Virus record (IMG/VR): IMGVR_UViG_3300028392_000238
Coordinates: 1 to 28,400 of that record
Origin: a virus
Strand: one strand, 5' to 3'
DNA length: 28,400 nucleotides
Shown here piece after piece: positions 6,895 to 13,974 of this stretch. The notes under the pieces were generated by a model. That model did not search any database. It saw only the letters and a program-made list of their open reading frames with translations, and had not been told where the DNA came from. Position numbers and translations under genes: made by a program. Position 1 is the stretch's first letter. Each line of letters opens with the position of its first letter.

Positions 6895-9800
6895 TCCGCT
6901 TCATTTCCGTTCTACTCTTCGCGCTGACGCTTTGCACCGCGGAGGCTCAGACCACCGTTGCATGGCTGACCAATGCCACGGGTCTGTCATCCCTTCCACC
7001 CACAAGTTCTCGGCAAGCTGTCTCCGTCGGAAACGAATCATCCGGTTGGAGTCAATGGAACTGGAGCGCAACCAGCACGGCATCGACAAACTCAACCATC
7101 GTGGCTTACACCGGCCTCGCAACTGGTCGGTGGATTCAATCCCCTATCACTGGAAGCGCCTCCGGTCTTCTCACAACCGGAAACTCAACGGCCGCTCTTG
7201 GTATCGCAAACAAGCAGATGGTTGATGCGGTCGGGACGATTGTAACCAACAACGCAGCGGCTGGATTGGCGGCGACCAACGGAGTCGCCGTGGGCCTCAC
7301 CACGCCCACCGTCCCGGCGACAGGAAACAGCGTGGTCAACAAGACCGCGCTTGATGCTGCGGCCGCTGGAAGCATTTCCACAAACGCGCCCATCCAGCTA
7401 GCCACGGTCTCCGCGCTCAAGGCGTCGTCCATTGTCACCAACTCCGGTCAGCTCGTCGCGCTAGGGGGCTACACTACGACCGGTGACGGAGGCGGCGGCA
7501 CATTCTGGTACGACGCATTTGATAGCACCACACCTGATGATGCGTTTAAGACGCTTGTCTCCACTTCGGGCGGCCGTCGGTACAAGCGACTGCTCAGTCA
7601 TCAAGTCACACCGTTGATGTTCGGGGCCAAAGGCGACGGTACGGGCGATGACTCGTCCGCGCTGCTCCGGGCGATTCTATGGTGCAAGACCAATGCGTAT
7701 ACCCTCGATGGCCTCGGTCGCACCTACCGACTGACCAACTCCGTCGGTGCGCGCAGCTCCCTGTCCAACCTCGCAACGGACGGATACGGCTCCGGGATGA
7801 CGATGAGGAACATCAACTTCCTCCAAGCCGCGACCAATACACCGATCTTGGTTTGGGATCTCTCGACATCGACCAACCTTGTGGCCGGCGATGGCGGCTG
7901 GGGATTCCAGAACTTGTCTTTCAACTGGGTGACCAAGCCGGCCGCTGGCGACACGGAGTCGGCCGCGTTCTACCTGTCAGCTCCCGCCATCGTGTCGGGA
8001 TCTCGCGACTACTCGTTCATCTGCAACTCCTACCTTCGTGACATTGTGTTTGGGCAAGGGCATACTGGGTTTCTCATAAAAGGCAAAGGCAACTTCTGGG
8101 GAAATAAGTGCCACAACCTGAGTTGGTATCAGGGATGGAGCGGTCCGGGAATCGATTTCTCGGCGATGGGAACGTATCAGGCGGGGGCTCCCGGAAATAC
8201 GTTCGACGGCCTTTATGCGAATGTGAGCGGGTTCACGAGCACATCGCAGAACACTTTCCTGGACCTCGGCATCCAACAGGAGGGTTCGATCCGCAACGTC
8301 GAGTTCAACAGCGGCGTCAACGCCATCAAGCAGTACATCACCGCAAGCCAAGCCAGGAACACGACCATCCGCACAATCCGGCTAGAAGGTGGCATTTGGA
8401 GCCCTGCCTACTCAGGTTTTATCTCGCTTCCAAATCCGCAGTCCGGAGTCGTCGTCGATGGCTTGTCGCTGAACAACTTGGACATCAGCGGGAACGGGTA
8501 TTTCGTCCGACTTCCGGCCGTCGGCCCGGCTACCGACACCAGATTGCATGGGTTCGTCTTCGACACTTGCCGGCTGACATCGGCTAATCTCTACGGGGTG
8601 GGTGGTTCCGGCAACACTGGCGAAATTGCTCCCGTGCAGGCATTGAACCCTACTTTAACCGGCTCGACTTGGGGCCACATCACCCCAGACGGGACGGCTC
8701 TCACGTTCGGCATCATCCGGTCCAGCCGGCTCTGGACATCGGCAAACCGTGGAGATGCCGATGTCACCTTGGTTTCTGGCACGGATGCCGGAATCCAGAT
8801 GTTCAACACCACGCTCACCACGAACCGCACGGTGACGCTGTCCACAACCGGAGTGGCCAATGGGGACGAGTTCAGCATCGTCCGCACCGGTGGCGGCCTG
8901 TATCCGCTCAATGTGGGCGGTCTTTTCTCCTTTGCGCCGAGCCAGACCGGAGCCGTGCGCGTGAGGTACGTCGAGACTGGGTCCTATGCGGGCAGTTGGG
9001 TGATGGTGAATGATGCCCGGAATCCCGCTCCGGCAATCTCATTGGCCACGACCTCGAAAGCCGAGGACTACACGCTCCAGTTCGATGGCACGACCGCGAA
9101 CAGTCGTGCGTGGTGGCCCTTGGGGACCAGCACCAGCATGGCGTCGTCTCCGCTCACCGTGCTCGCAGAGGTCGGCAGCACCGGGACCGCCGCAGACGCT
9201 GCTAATCGGGGAATCTGGACGTTTAGCAGCGGGAACAACGCCTACTCCGCGTCTTCGCTTTCGATGTACCGCGCGACCAATGCGCTGTGCATCGAATTGA
9301 CTGGAGCGACTCCTGGGACCGACTTCCGGCGAATCTACGTGCAGGGCCTGTTCATTAACATGCCGTCGCGCGAGCTGCCCATCGCGGTGACATGGGACAG
9401 GACGAATGCGCCGGTCGTGTACGTGGACGGCAATGTTGTGGCCACAACCGAGACCACTGGAGGAACCGCGCCCGCTTGGACGAACACCATCGCGACCGCC
9501 TATTTCAACTTGGGCGTTCTGGCGGCCACTGACCTGTGGAACAACCGCCTTCAAGCTCGTGTTATCAACACCGTGATGTCGCCGACCGAGATCGCGGCGT
9601 GGGCCAGCACGGGCCGTTCCCCACTCGCAGCGGCCCGACCGGCAAATGTTTCGATCTACGCATCCAATTTCTCATCGGGAGTTGACGGATGGGTCGCTCC
9701 CAATGGGACGGATACGTTGACCGGAGCTGTCACAACGTCTCCCTACACGACCTCGACGATGCGTTTTGTGGCGGGCGCTTTCTCGGGAAGCCACCAAGCG

Positions 9801-11147
9801 GCGAGATACTCCGTGTTCACGCCGGGCCGCCGCTATCGTGTCTCGGGGAGAATCCAAATGGCGTCTGGAAATGTGACGATGGTGGGGTTTGTTGTGAAGA
9901 CGGAAGCCAATTACGCACAGCTGGCCACCATCCCGCCACTGTCTGCGTGGTACGACTTCTCTCTGGATTTCGTTTCGAGCGGAGCTTCCCTCTACATCGG
10001 TGGGGCTAATGCTGCCGGTTCTGAGACGTTCACCGGTAACGGGACCGACAACTTCGTCCTTTATGGACTTCGCATCGCAGAAGTGGGCAGCCTGTTCTCG
10101 CCGACCATCATGGCCGGAACATCAGTACCCGACAAATCGGGCAACGGGATCACCGGCACGCTGGTCGGCGGCGTGCTCCCGTTCACGGGCAGCGGCTATG
10201 ACGGGTCATCTGCTATCCCGGCGACGGCGATCCCTGCGTTCACTGGCGGGCAGGTGACCAATGCGGCAGGCTCGGCTGTGCTGTCGCTGAACACGACCAA
10301 CGCGAATGTCGGCACCTTTGGAAGCGCCACGCAATCGGGTCAGTTCGTGGTCAACACCAACGGCCTCATCACGGCGGCGACGAACATCACAGTCACTCCG
10401 GCAATCACCAACGTTACCGGGCTCGGGGGCGGTGTTGGGACACTCCTTGCCGGAACAGCCAGTGGAACGGGCGGTCCTGCTGGGACAACATCGCCATCGT
10501 TGACGACTCCGACGTTCCTCTCCGGCGCGACCCTTGGGAACGGCGGAGGAAACCCGATTCTGCTAATCAACGGCGCTGCGGCCGGTGTGAAGGGATTCGA
10601 TATACAGAGCGGCGGAGTTTACCGCTGGCGGATAGCCACGTCAGGTTCTGAGACCGGCGCGAACGCTGGTTCGTACCTGCAATTCGCGGGATACAGTGAT
10701 GCTGGAGCTGTGCTCAGCACACCGATGGCTATCACTCGCGATGGCACGATTTACATGAAGGCAGGAGCTGCCGCATCGGCCGCTACCTACTTCCCTGTTT
10801 TTCTCGGGAACCCGGCAATCGGGCAAACACTGATCGAGTCCCGAACCGCCGCGCAGGTACGGTCTGATATTGGGGCTGTGTCCAGCACGTCGGCTGTCAT
10901 TGGAGCAAATGGTGTCGCCGTCACTCGTCTTCGCCACGGTCGCACTTCCGCAATGGTCGCTGGCACGACTACTGTTGCTGACTCGTATGTCACCGCCAGC
11001 ACTCGCATCATCCTCACTGTGTACACACCTGGAGGCATACGCGGTTTCTTGGATACTGGCACTCGCACAGCATCCACATCATTCACAATCACTTCATCTT
11101 CCGCTCTGGAAACTTCTGTAGTTGATTGGGTAGCTTTTGAGCCTTAA
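6891..11147 (+). CDS. Large tailspike/tail fibre with signal peptide
   Basis: This 1418-residue multidomain fibre probably binds or degrades host surface glycans. Residues 1-19 look like a Sec signal peptide: a basic start, a hydrophobic core SVLLFALTL, and AEA before Q20. A GDGGGGTFWYD segment is near 195. FGAKGDGTGDDSSALLRAI near 245-262 is the typical entry motif of pectate-lyase-like beta helices, and a long beta-rich region follows. Residues 721-915 resemble a LamG-like domain with AVTWDRTNAPVVYVDG. Residues 925-1070 resemble a carbohydrate-binding module. The last 30 residues, ending VVDWVAFEP, match a common fibre tip. Fibre identity is well supported; enzymatic activity is not shown. 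Confidence 0.85.
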   Translation: MIRFISVLLFALTLCTAEAQTTVAWLTNATGLSSLPPTSSRQAVSVGNESSGWSQWNWSATSTASTNSTIVAYTGLATGRWIQSPITGSASGLLTTGNSTAALGIANKQMVDAVGTIVTNNAAAGLAATNGVAVGLTTPTVPATGNSVVNKTALDAAAAGSISTNAPIQLATVSALKASSIVTNSGQLVALGGYTTTGDGGGGTFWYDAFDSTTPDDAFKTLVSTSGGRRYKRLLSHQVTPLMFGAKGDGTGDDSSALLRAILWCKTNAYTLDGLGRTYRLTNSVGARSSLSNLATDGYGSGMTMRNINFLQAATNTPILVWDLSTSTNLVAGDGGWGFQNLSFNWVTKPAAGDTESAAFYLSAPAIVSGSRDYSFICNSYLRDIVFGQGHTGFLIKGKGNFWGNKCHNLSWYQGWSGPGIDFSAMGTYQAGAPGNTFDGLYANVSGFTSTSQNTFLDLGIQQEGSIRNVEFNSGVNAIKQYITASQARNTTIRTIRLEGGIWSPAYSGFISLPNPQSGVVVDGLSLNNLDISGNGYFVRLPAVGPATDTRLHGFVFDTCRLTSANLYGVGGSGNTGEIAPVQALNPTLTGSTWGHITPDGTALTFGIIRSSRLWTSANRGDADVTLVSGTDAGIQMFNTTLTTNRTVTLSTTGVANGDEFSIVRTGGGLYPLNVGGLFSFAPSQTGAVRVRYVETGSYAGSWVMVNDARNPAPAISLATTSKAEDYTLQFDGTTANSRAWWPLGTSTSMASSPLTVLAEVGSTGTAADAANRGIWTFSSGNNAYSASSLSMYRATNALCIELTGATPGTDFRRIYVQGLFINMPSRELPIAVTWDRTNAPVVYVDGNVVATTETTGGTAPAWTNTIATAYFNLGVLAATDLWNNRLQARVINTVMSPTEIAAWASTGRSPLAAARPANVSIYASNFSSGVDGWVAPNGTDTLTGAVTTSPYTTSTMRFVAGAFSGSHQAARYSVFTPGRRYRVSGRIQMASGNVTMVGFVVKTEANYAQLATIPPLSAWYDFSLDFVSSGASLYIGGANAAGSETFTGNGTDNFVLYGLRIAEVGSLFSPTIMAGTSVPDKSGNGITGTLVGGVLPFTGSGYDGSSAIPATAIPAFTGGQVTNAAGSAVLSLNTTNANVGTFGSATQSGQFVVNTNGLITAATNITVTPAITNVTGLGGGVGTLLAGTASGTGGPAGTTSPSLTTPTFLSGATLGNGGGNPILLINGAAAGVKGFDIQSGGVYRWRIATSGSETGANAGSYLQFAGYSDAGAVLSTPMAITRDGTIYMKAGAAASAATYFPVFLGNPAIGQTLIESRTAAQVRSDIGAVSSTSAVIGANGVAVTRLRHGRTSAMVAGTTTVADSYVTASTRIILTVYTPGGIRGFLDTGTRTASTSFTITSSSALETSVVDWVAFEP

Positions 11148-11149
11148 TA

Positions 11150-11266
11150 AATATAGATACACCTATTGCAGAAATTCCACTCGACGCAATCGTCGTCTCC
11201 ACCACCACCAAAACAGTCGTTGAGACCGAAACAGACGTTGTCGCGTGGATGATGATCGAACCCTAA
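11150..11266 (+). pseudogene. Remnant of a second fibre tip
   Basis: Directly after the fibre stop there are 38 open codons with no start codon, in a different frame. They end TETDVVAWMMIEP and then TAA. The fibre itself ends LETSVVDWVAFEP, with 7 of these 13 positions identical. A TGA in the remnant frame at 11138-11140 and the absence of a slippery site make translation by frameshifting unlikely. It is best read as the decayed end of a duplicated or replaced fibre tip. Confidence 0.6.
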
Positions 11267-11272
11267 TCCAGC

Positions 11273-11395
11273 ATGAACACCCACCGCTACACCACGCGCG
11301 CAACCGGCCGCCGCGAGAAGGTCCCGGCCGGCGATGTCGGAACGATTGCCCTGATGGTCATCATCGCCGCGATGGTCGCGGTCTGCGCGCTCTGA
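11273..11395 (+). CDS. Small single-pass membrane protein, 40 aa
   Basis: This 40-residue protein starts 6 bases after the fibre-tip remnant and ends one base before the next gene. A basic N-terminal half (RATGRREKVPAG) is followed by a hydrophobic helix, VGTIALMVIIAAMVAVCAL, reaching the C-terminus. It opens a run of small membrane proteins, so a holin or pinholin-like or accessory lysis role is possible. It has no family that I recognise and is short enough to be doubted. Confidence 0.45.
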   Translation: MNTHRYTTRATGRREKVPAGDVGTIALMVIIAAMVAVCAL

Positions 11396-11396
11396 T

Positions 11397-11642
11397 ATGG
11401 ATTCAACCGAACAGATAGCCGAAACCACCAATCGCTCCGGGGCTTTCATTGCGGACACAATCAAAGCCGCGCTACCGGTCTGTGGAGGGAGCGCGCTGGC
11501 CACGCTCCACAGCGCGGACGTAGTGGTGACATTTGCGACCCATATCATCGGCCTGTGCGCCGCGGCCGTCGGGCTCGCGTGGTACATCGTCCGCCTGCGA
11601 AAAGACATTCGGAACCGGAACAAGGCCTCCAACAAAAACTAA
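11397..11642 (+). CDS. Holin-like small membrane protein
   Basis: This 81-residue protein has a hydrophobic segment, VVVTFATHIIGLCAAAVGLAW, around residues 42-62. It is followed by the basic tail YIVRLRKDIRNRNKASNKN. A weaker hydrophobic stretch lies around 24-36. Size, topology and position just before a second small holin and the spanin genes suggest a holin or antiholin that times inner-membrane permeabilisation. I cannot place it in a named holin family. Confidence 0.55.
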   Translation: MDSTEQIAETTNRSGAFIADTIKAALPVCGGSALATLHSADVVVTFATHIIGLCAAAVGLAWYIVRLRKDIRNRNKASNKN

Positions 11643-11644
11643 AC

Positions 11645-11824
11645 ATGAACGAAACCTATCAATCCATTCTCCGCTCCATCCTCAAAGTCGGGGCCGGCGT
11701 ACTTGTCACGAAGGGACTCACCGACTCCGCGGGAGCCGAGACCATCGTCGGCTCGCTCATCGGACTCATCTCGGTTGTGTGGGGCATCATCGCCGCGCGC
11801 TCCGCCACGGCGAACAAACCGTGA
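11645..11824 (+). CDS. Putative holin, Pam3-gp28-like
   Basis: This 59-residue protein has an amphipathic N-terminal helix, a KGLTDSAGAETIVGSL middle, and a hydrophobic helix, IGLISVVWGIIAAR. The pattern is typical of the very small holins annotated as Pam3 gp28-like. It would sit in the cytoplasmic membrane and open it at lysis. I chose the ATG at 11645, two bases after the previous stop. A longer in-frame extension would run inside the neighbouring gene. The stop overlaps the GTG start of the i-spanin candidate. Confidence 0.65.
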   Translation: MNETYQSILRSILKVGAGVLVTKGLTDSAGAETIVGSLIGLISVVWGIIAARSATANKP

Positions 11825-12072
11825 CCATCGCCATCATCGGCGCGCTGCTGGCGCTCCTGGCGGCTCTGGCTCCTGCGCTCGCGCGCTGGATTACCAGCCG
11901 CCAGGACCGCGCTGCCGACCCCGAGACCGCCCGCAACCGCCGCATCGACACCGCTGCCCATGACATTGCCACGACCCCGCCAGGACTTGCGCCAGAGGCT
12001 TCTGCTCACGGCCTTGCTGACCTCGATGCTCTGGAGCGGCTGCGCCCACCGGATCGTCATCGTCCCCAGTGA
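11821..12072 (+). CDS. i-spanin-like membrane protein (Rz-like)
   Basis: The reading frame starts with GTG in a GTGA overlap with the holin and encodes 83 residues. Residues 1-22 form a membrane anchor (IAIIGALLALLAALAPALA). A charged, Arg/Asp-rich periplasmic part and a Pro-rich end follow. The lipoprotein gene at 11960 begins inside it in another frame and shares 113 bases, as in Rz/Rz1 pairs. In such pairs the inner-membrane spanin binds the outer-membrane lipoprotein to disrupt the outer membrane. The periplasmic part is short, so the call depends on the pairing. Confidence 0.5.
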   Translation: MTIAIIGALLALLAALAPALARWITSRQDRAADPETARNRRIDTAAHDIATTPPGLAPEASAHGLADLDALERLRPPDRHRPQ

Positions 12073-12208
12073 CGACGCCGTGGTGAGGCTCAAGGCCGGC
12101 ACCGCCTACACTCCCGCCGCCGATGGCTGGTACATGACCGACAGCCTCTACCTCCGATACCGCCGCGCGGTGGCGGACAAGATTGCCGAGAACACGACTT
12201 CAAAATGA
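11960..12208 (+). CDS. o-spanin-like lipoprotein (Rz1-like)
   Basis: This 82-residue protein starts inside the i-spanin candidate. A basic N-terminus and the hydrophobic LLLTALLTSMLWSGC give a lipoprotein signal with C28 as the likely lipidated residue. The -3 position is Trp, which is not ideal for a lipobox. The mature part carries VVRLKAGTAYTPAADGWYMT followed by a short helix, a pattern I associate with small phage lipoproteins of lysis cassettes. It would sit in the outer membrane and partner the upstream protein. It implies a Gram-negative host. Confidence 0.6.
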   Translation: MTLPRPRQDLRQRLLLTALLTSMLWSGCAHRIVIVPSDDAVVRLKAGTAYTPAADGWYMTDSLYLRYRRAVADKIAENTTSK

Positions 12209-12411
12209 TCGCTCTGAACAGTCGGTGGAAATGCAAGTTCCTGTCTGGCAACGGACCTTCAAAAAGTCCGCAGGCACCGAACGAGTTTTTCGTCAAAGAG
12301 CTTCGAGATACCCGCGGCCTGTTAATGATTGGCGTCGTTCAAGCGACATCTTGCGCGCCGCCGACAACGTGGAACGCATTCGACTTCTTGAAGAACTTCG
12401 CCGAGATCTGA
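12205..12411 (+). CDS. Hypothetical protein, 68 aa
   Basis: This frame starts in an ATGA overlap with the o-spanin gene and ends four bases before the next gene, so it fills the gap exactly. It encodes 68 residues with no membrane segment, signal or recognisable motif. A competing frame covers the same bases with an Arg-rich product containing ERIRLLEELRRDL, and that frame runs on into the next gene. I prefer this frame because of its boundaries. The evidence is modest. Confidence 0.35.
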   Translation: MIALNSRWKCKFLSGNGPSKSPQAPNEFFVKELRDTRGLLMIGVVQATSCAPPTTWNAFDFLKNFAEI

Positions 12412-12415
12412 ACTT

Positions 12416-12790
12416 ATGGCACTCCGCTCAATTCTCACCGGCGCACTCGAATTCCTATCATCGGAGTTCGACAAGCCGCCCGTCTTCGTCTGGCGCGAAG
12501 CGGAGGTCCAATGCGTGCCGACCTCGGAATCGCGAGGCAACACGCTTGAGATTGGCGGGTTCGTCGAGCTTGTCACACTGAGCCTCTACGTGGACCGCGC
12601 TGCCTTCATCGCGTCCGACCCCACGCTGGTCGTCGTGGATGATGAGATCTTCACAGCCGAGGCAAGTCAGGTTGTCCCGGTCGCCGGAAAGAAGCTCACG
12701 TTTAAGGGGCGCTCTTATCGCATCCTGACCGCGCGCGAGTCCGCGGTCGGGTCTCACATCTTGCTCAACCTAGGAGACCCGAACCGATGA
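12416..12790 (+). CDS. Putative head-tail connector protein
   Basis: This 124-residue, beta-rich protein stands first in a coupled set leading to the portal. The end, KLTFKGRSYRILTARESAVG followed by SHILLNLGDP, looks like the strand-rich fold of phage head-closure or neck proteins of the lambda FII type. Its size fits that group. It overlaps the next gene by 4 bases. The assignment rests on size, predicted fold and position before two other neck-like genes. I do not see a diagnostic motif. Confidence 0.45.
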   Translation: MALRSILTGALEFLSSEFDKPPVFVWREAEVQCVPTSESRGNTLEIGGFVELVTLSLYVDRAAFIASDPTLVVVDDEIFTAEASQVVPVAGKKLTFKGRSYRILTARESAVGSHILLNLGDPNR

Positions 12791-13497
12791 GCGTGCAATT
12801 TGACAAATCACAGTTTGACAAGGCGCTGGTCGAGATTGCCCGCGAGAGCAAGTCTACGCTCTCGGAGATCTTGAACCGGAAGCTATTCTTCGTGATGGTC
12901 AAAGCATTCCGGCACATGGACCCCGTGGACCCTGCCGCGGCTCGCGCCAACAACCGCGCCTATCTTAACCAAGTCCTTGCGGTCAAGATCAAGATTGCGA
13001 CCACCGGCCGGCGCGCAGGCAAGTTCGTCTCGACCGGCGCGAGGCATTCACTGAGACGCATCAACCTCATCGTCCAGCGCCAGCGGCTCGATGCCGGGCT
13101 TCCTGCGCTGAACCCGCGCGCTCTTGGAGCCGACAAGTTTCGGTCGGAGATGAAGGCGCACAGCAAAGACATTCGACGCTCTGCAATCTCCGGCGTCGGC
13201 TACCTCAAGAGCGCCATCGCGCAGGTCGCCGAGTCATTGTCGCGCGCCAACGGTTACGTCTGGAAACGTGAGAAGAGGCACCGCAACGCCAAGGGCGGGT
13301 CCGTGTCCGCCAAACCGGCCAACTGGAATCCGGTCGCTGAGGCTTGGCTCCGCGTTGGCGTGACTGAAAAGGGCGCTCCTGGCGCGGACGCCCGCTACAC
13401 GTCCGCCATCAATCGGGCAATGTCCGAGGAGCTTAAGGACATGCAGGACTACATCGCGCGGAAACTCCAACCGGTTGCAGACAAGCACAATCCATGA
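12787..13497 (+). CDS. Putative neck or tail-completion protein (gp10/gpZ-like)
   Basis: This 236-residue basic protein has many Arg and Lys residues and a long helical N-terminal half. The C-terminal part includes WNPVAEAWLRVGVTEKGAPG and a final helix, as seen in HK97 gp10-like or minor tail proteins at the head-tail junction. It overlaps both neighbours by 4 bases and lies between a connector-like and a tail-terminator-like gene. Its role is inferred from this order, which matches connector, completion and terminator genes in other siphophages. Confidence 0.4.
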   Translation: MSVQFDKSQFDKALVEIARESKSTLSEILNRKLFFVMVKAFRHMDPVDPAAARANNRAYLNQVLAVKIKIATTGRRAGKFVSTGARHSLRRINLIVQRQRLDAGLPALNPRALGADKFRSEMKAHSKDIRRSAISGVGYLKSAIAQVAESLSRANGYVWKREKRHRNAKGGSVSAKPANWNPVAEAWLRVGVTEKGAPGADARYTSAINRAMSEELKDMQDYIARKLQPVADKHNP

Positions 13498-13973
13498 GCC
13501 ACCTCGCCACCATCCACACCGCCCGCGGGATTGCGGCCTACCTCCGCACGATTGACCCCGTGCTCGTTCCTGCGCTCCAGGTCGTGTCCGGTATCTCGCG
13601 AGGTTATCAGGTATCTCCATCCAGCGAGGAGCAAGACGCCTCCGTCCCACTGCCCCGCATCGTGGTCCACTCCGCGAGCGCCCCGCAGCTCGCGCACCTC
13701 ACCGGATCTTGGCGTCCGTCCGTCACGGTGGAGCTTCACGAATCCGCCGATGACACCAGCGAGGCCGACCATCTTGTCAGGGCCGACGCGATGCTCGACG
13801 CTTTGATGCAATCAGACCTAGCATCTTTGATCACCGCCGCGTCTACTTCCGCCGTGATACCGCTCACCGTCCAACTTGCAGTTGTGGAGAGCGTGGCATC
13901 CGAGGTCCGCGAGCGTCGCTTTATCTTCACGGTCAACCTCACCCTCGACGTGGTGTGCATCACCCTCGCTTGA
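13494..13973 (+). CDS. Putative tail terminator protein
   Basis: This 159-residue alpha/beta protein has the layout typical of gpU-like tail terminators. An N-terminal helix comes first, then strands such as LPRIVVHSASA and RPSVTVELHESADD. A helix with DHLVRADAMLDALMQS follows, and the end is the strand FIFTVNLTLDVVCITLA. Tail terminators cap the tail tube and join it to the head. The gene is coupled to the previous one by a 4-base overlap and ends one base before the portal start. The family assignment is from pattern and context only. Confidence 0.5.
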   Translation: MSHLATIHTARGIAAYLRTIDPVLVPALQVVSGISRGYQVSPSSEEQDASVPLPRIVVHSASAPQLAHLTGSWRPSVTVELHESADDTSEADHLVRADAMLDALMQSDLASLITAASTSAVIPLTVQLAVVESVASEVRERRFIFTVNLTLDVVCITLA

Positions 13974-13974
13974 T

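Noticed and set aside
6891-11147. Diversity-generating retroelement acting on the fibre
   Set aside because: No reverse transcriptase gene and no template repeat matching the fibre end are visible in the window.
11100-11266. Programmed -1 frameshift to make an alternative fibre tip
   Set aside because: A TGA in the remnant frame at 11138-11140 and the lack of a slippery heptamer before the fibre stop leave no room for an efficient slip.
12183-12581. Alternative frame with ERIRLLEELRRDL segment
   Set aside because: It runs into the connector gene and has no clear start. The frame at 12205-12411 fits the gene boundaries better, although this remains uncertain.
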